The notes under the pieces are model-generated. The model had not been told where the DNA came from, did no database searches, and worked only from the letters and a program-made list of their open reading frames with translations. Positions 1 to 8,116 of a stretch of DNA of 64,000 nucleotides are shown here, piece after piece (position 1 is the first letter of the stretch; the number at the start of each line of letters is the position of its first letter). Source of the DNA: Streptomyces sp. WMMB303 (GTDB taxonomy: Bacteria; Actinomycetota; Actinomycetes; Streptomycetales; Streptomycetaceae); assembly GCF_029351045.1 (NCBI RefSeq), contig NZ_JARKIN010000001.1, forward strand, positions 1,140,001 to 1,204,000. Reading direction: 5' to 3'. The position numbers and the translations under genes are program-made.

Positions 1-2
1 GG

Positions 3-38
3 GACCCCGCTCAGCCGAGCAGGATGCTGAGCGGGGTC
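3..38 (-). terminator. Terminator hairpin overlapping the 3' end of the barstar gene
   Basis: Positions 3-14 and 27-38 are perfect 12-bp inverted repeats around a 12-nt loop. The barstar stop codon (11-13) lies in the distal arm and the last eight sense codons form the rest, so the protein end and the RNA hairpin share the same bases. There is no U-tract, as is usual in Streptomyces. Termination is inferred. Confidence 0.55.
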
Positions 39-442
39 TCGCGTACCGCCCAGAAGCCGACCGCCGCGGTGAAGACCTCGGCCGCGGCCGCGGCGTCCCC
101 CGGGTCGGCGTGTTCGAACCCGGACCAGCCGGTGGCCAGCAACAGGTAGCCGTCCGGCTTCCCGCACCAGGACAGGTCGGTGAGCAGATCGGCGAGCGCG
201 TCCCAGTTGCGCCCGAAGTAGTCGGGGAGCTCCAGTCCGGTGGCGCAACGCTCCATGAACTCCGCTTTGTTGTCGACGCCGGTCAGATCCACGACCGCGC
301 CGAACCAGCCCGCCGCGTCCGCCTGCATCAGCGCGTCGGGGCCCACCGACGGCAGCCGGTAGACGCCGGGAGGCACCGAGTCGTCGAAGAGGCCGGGGAG
401 GTCGGCCTGGGGCAGCTCGGGCAGGTCCACGGGGCTGGTCAT
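11..442 (-). CDS. Barstar family protein (orphan)
   Basis: This 143-residue protein matches the barstar fold, which inhibits barnase-type ribonucleases by plugging the active site. The diagnostic part is in the middle: an LTGVDNKAEFMERCATGLEL segment, then PDYFGRNWDALADLLTDLSW, the helix and loop that in barstar contact the RNase. About 40 residues precede the core, which is normal for actinomycete members. The ATG start has only a weak GGTGG upstream. No barnase-like or secreted RNase gene is next to it, so the partner is unknown; it may act in trans or be a general family member. It is divergent from the PEBP gene across 179 bp. The fold call is firm; RNase inhibition is inferred from the family. 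Confidence 0.8.
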   Translation of the reverse strand: MTSPVDLPELPQADLPGLFDDSVPPGVYRLPSVGPDALMQADAAGWFGAVVDLTGVDNKAEFMERCATGLELPDYFGRNWDALADLLTDLSWCGKPDGYLLLATGWSGFEHADPGDAAAAAEVFTAAVGFWAVRETPLSILLG

Positions 443-621
443 GGTCGCACCACCGCTTCGGGGTCTCGTCGTGGTCAGTCACCTGATGGCGTTGACTCCT
501 GCGGGCACAGGGCTGGGATGCACGGGGTGTGCTGTCGCACCCCGTCATGGTGGCAAAGAGAGACGGTCAGGATCGTTAGGCTGGCCGTTACAGCGATTCG
601 CGTGACGAGGAGGTTCACGAC

Positions 622-1161
622 GTGACCGACCAGCAACGGCGCCCGCTCCCCCATGACTTCCACCCCCAGGTGCCGTCGATTCGCGTGCTGAGCGACGATC
701 TGCCGGACGGCGGCCATCTGGGTACCGCACAGGTGTACGCGGAGGGGAACACCTCTCCGCAGCTGCGCTGGGAAGGCTTCCCCGAGGGGACGAAGAGCTT
801 CGCGGTGACCTGCTTCGACCCGGACGCGCCGACCGGCAGCGGGTTCTGGCACTGGTCCGTCTTCGACATCCCGGCCGACGTGACCGAGCTGCCCGCGGGC
901 GCCGGTACGGGCGGGATGAAGGGGCTCCCCGAAGGGGCCGTACACGTGCGCAACGACTTCGGGACGCGCGACTTCGGCGGTGCCGCGCCGCCGCCCGGGG
1001 ACGGCCCGCACCGCTATGTGTTCACCGTGTACGCCGTGGACACCGAGAAGCTGGGCCCGGACGCCGATGCCTCCCCCGCCGTCGTCGGGTTCAATCTGCG
1101 CTTCCACACCCTGGCGCGGGGTCAGCTCATCGGCGAGTACGAGATCCCGGCCGAGGGCTGA
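622..1161 (+). CDS. YbhB/YbcL (PEBP) family protein
   Basis: This 179-residue cytosolic protein belongs to the phosphatidylethanolamine-binding / Raf-kinase-inhibitor-like family. The ligand-pocket signature [13 protein letters not shown] lies near residue 72, and [13 protein letters not shown] near residue 130; both are hallmarks of bacterial YbhB/YbcL proteins. The length is typical. The GTG start at 622 is preceded by GAGGAGG at 607-613. No signal peptide or membrane segment is visible. Bacterial members bind small anionic ligands, but the in vivo role is generally unknown, and the neighbours give no clue. The downstream hairpin region that probably ended this transcript has been split by the IS at 1226. 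Confidence 0.88.
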   Translation: MTDQQRRPLPHDFHPQVPSIRVLSDDLPDGGHLGTAQVYAEGNTSPQLRWEGFPEGTKSFAVTCFDPDAPTGSGFWHWSVFDIPADVTELPAGAGTGGMKGLPEGAVHVRNDFGTRDFGGAAPPPGDGPHRYVFTVYAVDTEKLGPDADASPAVVGFNLRFHTLARGQLIGEYEIPAEG

Positions 1162-1225
1162 GCCCACCGCCGTCCGGAATGCCGGGCTCCGGGTCCCCGG
1201 GTTGTCCGGGGGCCCGGCCCCGTTG

Positions 1226-1250
1226 GATGCTGTTGGTAAATCCGGGGCCT
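1226..1250. repeat. Left terminal inverted repeat of the IS
   Basis: The 25 bp are the exact reverse complement of 3000-3024. The transposase stop codon (1249-1251) overlaps the inner edge of this repeat by two bases, so the gene runs to the very end of the element. Confidence 0.92.
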
Positions 1251-2943
1251 ACGCCTTCTTCGCCCCGTCGATCGTCTGGTCGGCGGGGCGAAGTCGTGCG
1301 AAATGACTGGTGCGGGTGCGTGCTCGTGGGGTGCCGGTGAGGTGGGCGTCGACGCGGGCGAGGTTGATCGCGGCGCCGGTGAGCTGGTGCTGGAGGCTGG
1401 TCTTCGTCAGACCGCGGTAGCGGGATCTGCGCAGGCCGCAGCGCTGAACGCCCTGGGCGATGGTGCCCTCGACCCCCGCCCGGACCTTGTAGCGTTCCTT
1501 CCATTCGTCGCTCTTCTGCTCGGCTCTGGCCGTCTGAAGCGCGTGGTGTTCGTCGTGATGGCGTAGTCGCAGCTCACGGCTCTTGCCGGAGGGCGAGTTG
1601 ATGCACTCCCGCCGCACCGGACAGGGACGGCAGTCAAGCACGGAGAACCGGACCCGCAGCACGGGCTGTCCTGTCTGGGAGAGCCGTTCGCTCCAGTTGA
1701 TGCTGGTCTTGCCGCCGGGGCAGGTGGCCTGCTTGCTGCCCCAGTCGATGATGAAGGCGTCCTGGCCGAAGCCACTGTCCGTGCTGGACTGGGCGCTGTT
1801 ATCGGCCTGGAGCGGCCCGTGCAGGGCGATGCCGTGCTCGTCCCGGGCGCTGATCAGGGTGGCACCGGTGGGATAGCCGGCATCTACCCAGTGCTCGCCG
1901 GGCGTGCAGTCCCGTGCGGTGAGCTGGGTGTGGATCGTCTCGGCCATCGACCGGTCGGAGACGGTGGCCACCGTCGTGGCGACGTTCGTGATCAGGTTCG
2001 GGGTGTCCGGTTCGCAGGTCTCGGTGAGGTGGACCTTGTAGCCGTCCCACGCCGTATCGCGTTTGATGCTGGTGCGCGCGTCGGTGTCATAGGGGGTGAC
2101 CGGGCGCAACGCGCCCGGCGGGCGGTCTTTTGGGTCCCGCCGCCTCACCTCACCTTCCACCTGGTGGAAGTGCTGGACCCACATCTGCCGCAGCGTCTCC
2201 ACCTCGGCGAGGGCGCGGAGACCGTCGGGGGCGCCGGGCGCGAAGACGGCTGCCAGCAGGCGTGTTCCGTCCAGGCCGATCCGTAGCCCGACCTCGTCCC
2301 GCTTCGCCCGGCTGGTGGGGAACCGGCTGTCCTCGGCCCTCGTCGCGTAGTGCCTGAACCAGTCGGGCTCGGCGACACCGGCCAGCCAGTCCGGGGCCGT
2401 CTGCGCCAGCGCGTTCAGCGCCGACCGCAGCGTCTCCGCCACCATCTCCAGCCAGCACAGGTCACGCGCCGCCGACAACACGTGCGTGGAGTCCGTGCGG
2501 GCCCGGCCCGCCTTCTTGACCAGCCCCTTCTCGCGGGCTGCTGTCAGGATGCCGTCCAGCACCCGGCGTCCGCCGTCCGCCTGGGCGAGCCGGTCCCTGA
2601 ACTCCGACAGAACCGAGAAGTTGAAGCCCGGATCATCCAGTTCCAGGCCGAGCGCGTACTTGACATCGATCCGCGCCCGCACCGCCTCCGCGGCCTGCCG
2701 GTCGGTCAGCCCCTCCACGAACTGCAACACTGACACCAGCGCCAGTCCGGCCGGTGACCAGGCATGACGCCCCCGGGCGGGGAAGAGATCCGCGAACTCC
2801 TCATCCGTGAACAACGGCCCCAGTCCGTCCCGCAGCCGGATCGCCAGGCTCCCCTTCGGAAACGCGGCCCGCGCCACCCGCACCGTCTCCGCCGGGATCT
2901 CCCCAGACCCCTTCGGCTGCATCGACATCCGCACCCACCCCAT
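1249..2943 (-). CDS. IS1182-family transposase
   Basis: This 564-residue DDE transposase belongs to the IS1182 type. The N-terminal helical part (about residues 30-130, with FADLFPARGRHAWSPA and FNFSVLSEFRDRLA) is the DNA-binding and dimerisation region. A catalytic core follows, with RTDSTHVLSAARDL, then KRDTAWDGYKVHLTET and HWVDAGY carrying the expected acidic residues. A CRPCPVRRECINSPSG Cys cluster near residue 440 and a C-terminal GVEGTIAQGVQRCGLRRSRY block complete the family pattern. The reading frame is intact. The ATG at 2943 lies against the leader hairpin at 2950-2992; an internal ATG at residue 6 or 8 is also possible. The gene points toward the PEBP gene and fills nearly all of the element. 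Confidence 0.9.
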   Translation of the reverse strand: MGWVRMSMQPKGSGEIPAETVRVARAAFPKGSLAIRLRDGLGPLFTDEEFADLFPARGRHAWSPAGLALVSVLQFVEGLTDRQAAEAVRARIDVKYALGLELDDPGFNFSVLSEFRDRLAQADGGRRVLDGILTAAREKGLVKKAGRARTDSTHVLSAARDLCWLEMVAETLRSALNALAQTAPDWLAGVAEPDWFRHYATRAEDSRFPTSRAKRDEVGLRIGLDGTRLLAAVFAPGAPDGLRALAEVETLRQMWVQHFHQVEGEVRRRDPKDRPPGALRPVTPYDTDARTSIKRDTAWDGYKVHLTETCEPDTPNLITNVATTVATVSDRSMAETIHTQLTARDCTPGEHWVDAGYPTGATLISARDEHGIALHGPLQADNSAQSSTDSGFGQDAFIIDWGSKQATCPGGKTSINWSERLSQTGQPVLRVRFSVLDCRPCPVRRECINSPSGKSRELRLRHHDEHHALQTARAEQKSDEWKERYKVRAGVEGTIAQGVQRCGLRRSRYRGLTKTSLQHQLTGAAINLARVDAHLTGTPRARTRTSHFARLRPADQTIDGAKKA

Positions 2944-2949
2944 ACGACA

Positions 2950-2992
2950 ACGTCGGCCTTCAAGACCACAACCGGGTCTTGAAGGCCGACGT
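2950..2992 (-). promoter_or_regulatory. Transposase leader hairpin
   Basis: Two 18-bp perfect inverted repeats (2950-2967 and 2975-2992) flank a 7-nt loop, between the right end of the IS and the transposase start codon. In a transcript entering from outside the element the stem would bury any ribosome site just upstream of the ATG at 2943. A promoter inside the element close to the start would avoid part of the stem. This resembles the anti-read-through hairpins known in some other IS families; the role here is inferred. Confidence 0.6.
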
Positions 2993-2999
2993 CACGTAC

Positions 3000-3024
3000 A
3001 GGCCCCGGATTTACCAACAGCATC
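3000..3024. repeat. Right terminal inverted repeat of the IS
   Basis: This is the exact 25-bp partner of 1226-1250. It is followed at once by CCGTTG (3025-3030), the second copy of the target duplication. Confidence 0.92.
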
Positions 3025-3030
3025 CCGTTG

Positions 3031-3443
3031 TCCGGGGCCCGGCCCCGGGCCGGCCGGAAGAATTCCGTTGCGCCGCGCTGTGTGCGCGGCGCACCGTATA
3101 CGGGGCAGTCGGCACCGTGGCGCGGTCCATCACCGCGAGCGGGGGCGGCGGGCACTCTGCGAGTGCTGCCGTCCGCCGGAGTCCGGCCGGGGGCCGGACG
3201 ACCGCGCCGACTGCCTGCTGTCCACCCGCCGGGGCGACCGCTCTCCCTCTCGCGGGCCTGTGCGACCGGTCCCCGCGCCCCAGGCCCTCGGGGCCCCGCG
3301 CTCCCTTTCGCGACCTGGCGTTTTCGGCCCCTTCACCTGCCGTACTCCCCGGCGAAATTGCGTTGTCGGCCCCGATGGACAGCGGCACAGTGGGTGCCAC
3401 CCGGCGCGAAGCGGTCGGGACGGGAGAAGGGGAGGCGGTCGGG
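3031..3443. other. Non-coding stretch between the IS and the HNH gene
   Basis: About 410 bp without a supported gene. The first 20 bp (3027-3046) repeat the sequence left of the IS (1201-1221) with one base missing, so the ancestral site held a short tandem repeat. A 9-bp perfect hairpin with a 7-nt loop lies at 3069-3093 and may be a terminator. The HNH promoter should be in the last 100 bp, but I cannot pick it out. Confidence 0.4.
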
Positions 3444-3953
3444 ATGCGGGAGACGCTGGTACTGAACGCGAGCTTCGAGCCGCTGTCGACGGTGTCGCTG
3501 CGGCGTGCGGTGGTGCTCGTGATGCGGGACAAGGCCGTCGTCGAACAGGCGCATTCCGGGCTGCGGGTGCGTGCGGCGCAGGTGGAGCTGCCGGTGCCGC
3601 AGGTGATCAGGCTTCGCCGGTACGTGCGGGTGCCGTTCCGACAACGGGCACCGTGGTCGCGGCGGGGCGTCCTGGTGCGGGACCGGCACCGGTGCGCGTA
3701 CTGCGGACGCCGGGCGACCACGGTGGACCACATCGTCCCGCGGTCGCACGGCGGCGGGGACACCTGGCTGAACACGGTCGCCGCGTGCGCGGCGGACAAC
3801 CACCGCAAGGCTGCCAGGACACCGGGCCAGGCGGGGATGAAGCTCCTGGTCAAGCCGTTCGAGCCGACACCGGCCGACGCGCTGCTGCTGGCACTGGGGC
3901 TCGCGGAGGGGGAGTCGCTCCCGGAGTGGCTGACGCTGCCGGCGACGGCCTGA
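3444..3953 (+). CDS. HNH endonuclease
   Basis: This 169-residue protein has an N-terminal domain starting MRETLVLNASFEPLSTV, typical of the actinobacterial HNH family often found near housekeeping genes, followed by a zinc-type HNH nuclease. The core has CAYCGRRATTVDHIVPRSHGG near residues 90-110, with one CxxC pair and the DHI histidine, then a later CAADNHRKAARTPGQAG stretch providing the second metal-ligand segment. I chose the ATG at 3444 because AGAAGGGGAGG sits about ten bases upstream and the family normally begins at this motif; the longer open frame upstream is not conserved-looking. Substrate and role are unknown; it may be a DNA-repair or host-defence nuclease. It converges on the TauE gene. 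Confidence 0.85.
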   Translation: MRETLVLNASFEPLSTVSLRRAVVLVMRDKAVVEQAHSGLRVRAAQVELPVPQVIRLRRYVRVPFRQRAPWSRRGVLVRDRHRCAYCGRRATTVDHIVPRSHGGGDTWLNTVAACAADNHRKAARTPGQAGMKLLVKPFEPTPADALLLALGLAEGESLPEWLTLPATA

Positions 3954-3977
3954 GGGAAGGCGGCCGGCTCGCCCCGG

Positions 3978-4745
3978 TCACCGCAGCAGGAGCTGCACGA
4001 TCGCGGCGAGGCCGACGACCACGATGACGCCCCGGAGCACGCCGGGGGCCAGCTTGCGCCCGATCCTGGCGCCGAGCTGGCCCCCGGCCGCCGAGCCGAG
4101 GGCGATCAGCACCACGGCTGTCCAGTCGAAGTCGGCGACGAAGAGGAAGAACACGGCGGCCGTGCCGTTGACCACGGCGCCCAGGACGTTCTTCACAGCA
4201 TTGATGCGCTGCAGGTCGTCGGGGATGAGCAGCCCCATCAGGGCCAGATAGATGACGCCTTGGGCCGCACCGAAGTAGCCGCCGTAGGCGCTGGCGAACA
4301 GGATTCCGCCCTGCAGCGGCACACCGCCGTGCGGGTGGCCGCCGCTGCTCTCCCGTTCGCGGCGCCGACGGAGGGCCGCGGCCAGTCGGGGCTGGAGGAC
4401 GACGAGGACCAGGGCGAGCGCGATCAGTACCGGGACGATCGTGTCGAAGGCGCTGGAGGGCAGGGTGAGCAGCAGGACGGCGCCCGCGAGTCCACCGAGG
4501 AGGGCGACGAGGCCGAGCCGTAGGACGCGGCGGCCCTGGCCGCGCAGCTCCCGGCGGTAGCCGATCGCTCCGCTGACCGAGCCGGGGACCAGCCCGAGCG
4601 AGTTGGAGACATTGGCGGTCACCGGTGGCAGGCCGACGGCCAGCAGCACGGGGAAGGTCAGGAGCGTGCCGGAGCCGACGACGGTGTTGATGCCTCCGGC
4701 GCCGATGCCTGCCGCACAGACGGCCACGGCTTCCCATATGGTCAC
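3978..4745 (-). CDS. TauE/SafE family membrane transporter
   Basis: This 255-residue integral membrane protein has about seven or eight hydrophobic segments. Family features are the early GGINTVVGSGTLLTFPVLL motif and a second-half copy, GYFGAAQGVIYLALMG, arranged as two inverted halves joined by an Arg-rich loop near residue 128. TauE/SafE proteins export sulfite, sulfoacetate or related organic anions, but the substrate cannot be read from sequence. The start is GTG at 4745. It is monocistronic, facing the HNH gene, and no sulfonate-metabolism genes are near. Confidence 0.85.
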   Translation of the reverse strand: MTIWEAVAVCAAGIGAGGINTVVGSGTLLTFPVLLAVGLPPVTANVSNSLGLVPGSVSGAIGYRRELRGQGRRVLRLGLVALLGGLAGAVLLLTLPSSAFDTIVPVLIALALVLVVLQPRLAAALRRRRERESSGGHPHGGVPLQGGILFASAYGGYFGAAQGVIYLALMGLLIPDDLQRINAVKNVLGAVVNGTAAVFFLFVADFDWTAVVLIALGSAAGGQLGARIGRKLAPGVLRGVIVVVGLAAIVQLLLR

Positions 4746-4867
4746 GCGTCAGCCCCTCCGGTGTTCGGTTCCAGTGGAACCGATCATGCCCGAAGGGGCT
4801 GCGGCTGTGTACGGGGGTCCGGCTGGTGGACGGCCGCTGTCCGGGTTCGCGGGTCGCGGACGGCGGG

Positions 4868-5833
4868 TCAGGAGTCCAGCGGGGGCTGCTCGCGCGGGGG
4901 CCGCGAGGACTTGGCGACGCTGGGCGGAGCGGGGGTGCCGCCGCCGTTGCCGCCGGAGTCCGGGCGGAAGGTGTCCAGGGCGCCGCCGAGGCCCTTGAGT
5001 GCGTCGCCGATCTCGCTGGGGACGATCCAGAGCTTGTTCGCGTCACCCTCGGCGATCTTCGGAAGCATCTGGAGGTACTGGTAGGAGAGCAGCTTCTGGT
5101 CCGGGTCGCCGGCGTGGATCGACTCGAAGACGGTGCGGATGGCCTGGGCCTCACCTTCGGCGCGCAGGGCCGCGGAGCGCGACTCGCCCTCGGCGCGCAG
5201 GATGGCCGACTGCTTCTCGCCCTCGGCGGTGAGGATCTGCGACTGGCGGACGCCCTCCGCCTGGAGGATCGCGGCGCGCTTGTCGCGGTCGGCCCGCATC
5301 TGCTTCTCCATCGAGTCCTGGATGGAGGTCGGCGGCTCGATGGCCTTGAGTTCGACGCGGTTGACGCGGATGCCCCACTTGCCGGTCGCTTCGTCCAGCA
5401 CTCCGCGCAGTGCGGCGTTGATCTCCTCGCGGGAGGTGAGGGTGCGCTCCAGGTCCATCCCGCCGATGATGTTGCGGAGCGTGGTGACGGTGAGCTGTTC
5501 GATCGCCTGGATGTAGCTGGCGACCTCGTAGGTGGCGGCACGGGCGTCGGTCACCTGGTAGTAGATGACGGTGTCGATGTTCACCACGAGGTTGTCCTGG
5601 GTGATCACCGGCTGCGGGGGGAAGGGGACGACCTGCTCCCGGAGGTCGACACGGTTGCGGACGGTGTCGATGAACGGGACGACGATGTTCAGGCCCGCGT
5701 TGAGGGTACGGGTGTACCGGCCGAAGCGCTCCACGATCGCCGCACTGGCCTGCGGAATGACCTGGATCGTCTTGATGAGTGCGATGAAGACAAGCACCAC
5801 CAGGATGATCAGGACGATGATGATGGCGTCCAT
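4868..5833 (-). CDS. SPFH/Band-7 (stomatin-like) membrane protein
   Basis: This 321-residue protein begins with one hydrophobic segment (residues 4-21), followed by the SPFH domain with the IVERFGRYTRTLNAGLNIVV motif near residue 33. The second half is a long charged coiled coil with short repeats of the form ILxAEGExxSA (about residues 190-230), and the tail is Pro/Ser rich. It resembles QmcA/HflK-type scaffold proteins, which form oligomers on the inner face of the membrane and organise microdomains. An NfeD protein follows upstream on the same strand, and such pairs are a recurrent bacterial arrangement in which NfeD aids SPFH assembly or proteolysis. Confidence 0.88.
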   Translation of the reverse strand: MDAIIIVLIILVVLVFIALIKTIQVIPQASAAIVERFGRYTRTLNAGLNIVVPFIDTVRNRVDLREQVVPFPPQPVITQDNLVVNIDTVIYYQVTDARAATYEVASYIQAIEQLTVTTLRNIIGGMDLERTLTSREEINAALRGVLDEATGKWGIRVNRVELKAIEPPTSIQDSMEKQMRADRDKRAAILQAEGVRQSQILTAEGEKQSAILRAEGESRSAALRAEGEAQAIRTVFESIHAGDPDQKLLSYQYLQMLPKIAEGDANKLWIVPSEIGDALKGLGGALDTFRPDSGGNGGGTPAPPSVAKSSRPPREQPPLDS

Positions 5834-5906
5834 GGCCTTGCCCCCTGCATGATCTCAGAAGTCGCTGACTGAAGAATCACTGCCCGTGTTCGGCTGCTCA
5901 TAGCCA

Positions 5907-6329
5907 TCACATCACGACAGCCGTAGCTCCGTCGATCTCGACCACGTCCACCTGGCTGCCCGGCTCGAAGGCGGTGTCGGTGTCCAGTGCCCGCGCGGAC
6001 CAGACCTCCCCGGCGAGCTTGATGCGGCCGTTGTCCCCGTCGACCCGCTCCAGCACCACGGCCCGCCGTCCCTTGAGGGCGTCGACCCCGCTGGCCAGCG
6101 CGGGGCGTTCGGTACGCATCCGGCGTGCGACCGGCCGTACGACCAGGATCAGCGCCGTGGAGACGAGGGCGAAGACGACGACCTGGGCCACCGGCCCCCC
6201 GCCGATCCCCGCCGCTCCGGCGGCCGCCACCGCGCCCACCGCCAGCATGCCGAACTCCGGCATGGCCGTGATGATGAGCGGGATACCCAGCGCTGCGGCG
6301 GCTACGAGCCACCAGACCCATGCGTCCAC
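5907..6329 (-). CDS. NfeD family protein (short form)
   Basis: This 140-residue protein has two or three N-terminal membrane segments (residues 7-65) and a C-terminal OB-fold domain, seen as DALKGRRAVVLERV and GEVWSARALDTDTAFEPGS, the standard NfeD pattern. It lacks the ClpP-like protease domain of long NfeD proteins. It is the upstream partner of the SPFH gene, separated by 73 bp. The start is GTG at 6329. The pair probably forms a membrane raft-like complex; the function beyond membrane organisation is unknown. Confidence 0.85.
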   Translation of the reverse strand: MDAWVWWLVAAAALGIPLIITAMPEFGMLAVGAVAAAGAAGIGGGPVAQVVVFALVSTALILVVRPVARRMRTERPALASGVDALKGRRAVVLERVDGDNGRIKLAGEVWSARALDTDTAFEPGSQVDVVEIDGATAVVM

Positions 6330-6350
6330 ACGGCCATGGTAGGCGCCCGC

Positions 6351-7142
6351 TCAGCGCAGTGGCAGGCCCTGTGCGGTCCAGCGACCGTTCTGCGCCTCGA
6401 CGACCAGCGGCAGGCCGAAGCACAGGGAGAGGTTCCGGGAGGTCAGCTCGGTCTCCAGCGGCCCGGCGGCCAGTACCTGGCCCTGGCGGATCATCAGGAC
6501 GTGGGTGAAGCCCGGCGGGATCTCCTCGACATGGTGGGTGACCATCAGCATGGAGGGGGCGTACGGGTCGCGGGCCAGTCTGCCGAGGCGCCGGACGAGG
6601 TCCTCGCGGCCGCCCAGGTCGAGTCCGGCAGCGGGCTCGTCCAGCAGGAGCAGTTCGGGGTCGGTCATCATGGCGCGCGCGATCATGGTGCGCTTGCGCT
6701 CGCCCTCGGAGAGGGTGCCGAACCTGCGGTCCAGGTAGTCGGACATGCCGAGCCTGTCGAGGAAGGCCCGGGCGCGGTCCTCGTCGACCTTGTCGTAGCT
6801 CTCCTGCCAGTGGGCCGTCATGCCGTAGGCGGCGGTGAGCACGGTCTCCAGCACGGTCTGGCGGCGGGGCAGCTTCTCGGCCATGGCGATGCTGGCCATC
6901 CCCACGCGGGGACGCAGCTCGAACACGTCGACGCTGCCGAGGCGTTCGCCCAGGACACCGACGGTGCCGGAGGTCGGGAAGAGGTAGCTGGAGGCGAGGT
7001 TGAGCAGCGTGGTCTTGCCCGCGCCGTTGGGGCCGAGGATGACCCAGCGTTCGCCCTCCTTGACCGACCAGGAGACATCTTCCACCAGAGCACGTCCGTC
7101 GCGGACCACGGATACGTCCACCAGCTCCAGTACTTCGCTCAT
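6351..7142 (-). CDS. ABC transporter ATP-binding protein
   Basis: This 263-residue single ABC domain has Walker A GPNGAGKTT near residue 38, signature LSEGERKRT near residue 144, Walker B LLLLDEPAAGLD near residue 163 and switch histidines in MVTHHVEEIPPG. The sequence resembles the YlmA/MolC-like ATPase group found in many bacteria without an adjacent permease. No membrane component is close; NfeD lies 21 bp downstream on the same strand, so the ATPase, nfeD and SPFH genes may be one transcript. Transport partner and substrate are unknown. Confidence 0.85.
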   Translation of the reverse strand: MSEVLELVDVSVVRDGRALVEDVSWSVKEGERWVILGPNGAGKTTLLNLASSYLFPTSGTVGVLGERLGSVDVFELRPRVGMASIAMAEKLPRRQTVLETVLTAAYGMTAHWQESYDKVDEDRARAFLDRLGMSDYLDRRFGTLSEGERKRTMIARAMMTDPELLLLDEPAAGLDLGGREDLVRRLGRLARDPYAPSMLMVTHHVEEIPPGFTHVLMIRQGQVLAAGPLETELTSRNLSLCFGLPLVVEAQNGRWTAQGLPLR

Positions 7143-7247
7143 GAGCGCGTTGTCTCCTATTGCAGTCGCCTTGAGGTGCCTATGGGCACATTCCCCAGGG
7201 GAAAACCTACGCCACCGTGTGCGAAGCCCGTTCCCTAGGCTTGGTCC

Positions 7248-8078
7248 ATGCTCACAGAACCTCGCTCAGGGCGGCTGGCCGCCTGGGGAAACGCACTGCT
7301 CGCCGGCCTCGTCGCGCCCGACGAGGCGGCCGAGCGCATCGTGGCCGAGGACGCCCGGCACCGCGTCGCGCTGCCGGGGGACGACGGCGGTCCGGTGGGG
7401 CTGACGCTGGCGCTGGGGAAGCTGCGGTCGCTGGGTGCCACGGGGCTGCGGGTGGCGCTGCCGGTGCCCGGGCATCCGCTGGGGCTGAGCGGGCCGCCGG
7501 AGTTCAACGCGCGGGCGATGGAGGCCGAGGAGGCCGTGCTGGTGCACGGGACGGCGCTGGGCCTGGTGCCGGAGGTGCACGCGGCGGGGCCAGCCGACGG
7601 GGATCCGGAGGACGTGCACACGGAGGTCCGGTGGGAGTGCCTGCCGGTGCGGGAGGCTCCGCCGGCCGACGTGCCCTCGCTGGCGGAGGCCGAGCGGGAG
7701 CTGGCCGAGGCCATGCGGGAGGCGACCGAGGTGCTGACCCGGCTCGACGTCGCGGGCTCGGGGCCGGTGGCCGACGCGGCCCTGGAGGCGTACCGGGCGC
7801 GGATGGAGGCGGGCAGGCAGCTGCTGGCCCCGGGCTATCCCCCGCGCGCCGTGCGGGTGCTGGAGCTCGGGCAGCGCGTCGCAGCGCTGGTCTCCATCGC
7901 CTACGGGGACGGCGGGGGCGACGGGCGGGAGCACGGCGGCGCGGTGAGCGCCGCGGAGATGGCGTCCCGCGCCGAGGCGCTGCGCCCGGTGGAGCGCACG
8001 GCCCGCCGTGCGCAGGTGGCGGCCTACAACGCCTACGCGGAGGAGCTGGAGCGGCGCCGGGAGGGCGGACGGGCCTGA
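7248..8078 (+). CDS. Conserved hypothetical protein
   Basis: This 276-residue soluble protein is rich in Ala, Glu and Arg, and I do not recognise its fold. It has an N-terminal segment AAWGNALLAGLVAPDEAAER, a central region with PVPGHPLGLSGPPEFNARAM, and a long helical, probably coiled C-terminal half (residues 145-275). The predicted helices and acidic/basic pattern suggest a structural or binding protein rather than an enzyme. The ATG at 7248 has no clear ribosome site; a TAGGCT element lies seven bases upstream of it, so the message may be leaderless. It is divergent from the ABC ATPase. Confidence 0.7.
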   Translation: MLTEPRSGRLAAWGNALLAGLVAPDEAAERIVAEDARHRVALPGDDGGPVGLTLALGKLRSLGATGLRVALPVPGHPLGLSGPPEFNARAMEAEEAVLVHGTALGLVPEVHAAGPADGDPEDVHTEVRWECLPVREAPPADVPSLAEAERELAEAMREATEVLTRLDVAGSGPVADAALEAYRARMEAGRQLLAPGYPPRAVRVLELGQRVAALVSIAYGDGGGDGREHGGAVSAAEMASRAEALRPVERTARRAQVAAYNAYAEELERRREGGRA

Positions 8079-8116
8079 CCGGCGCCGCCCGCCTCCCGGG
8101 GTCCGGGCCGTGTGCC

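Larger units (their letters stand above)
1226..3024 (-). mobile_element. Complete IS1182-family insertion sequence, 1799 bp
   Basis: The element is bounded by perfect 25-bp terminal inverted repeats (1226-1250 and 3000-3024) and by a 6-bp direct repeat CCGTTG on both sides (1220-1225 and 3025-3030), which reads as the target duplication. It has a single full-length transposase gene on the minus strand, with no frameshift, so it may still be active. Removing the element and one duplication rebuilds a 7-bp stem (GGCCCCG / CGGGGCC) with a 5-nt loop (TTGTC); the insertion point is in that loop. The IS1182 assignment rests on the transposase type and length. Confidence 0.88.

Noticed and set aside
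11..3953. Barstar, HNH nuclease and IS as one toxin-antitoxin or defence unit
   Set aside because: Barstar inhibits RNases of another fold. The genes are far apart, differently oriented and separated by ordinary genes.
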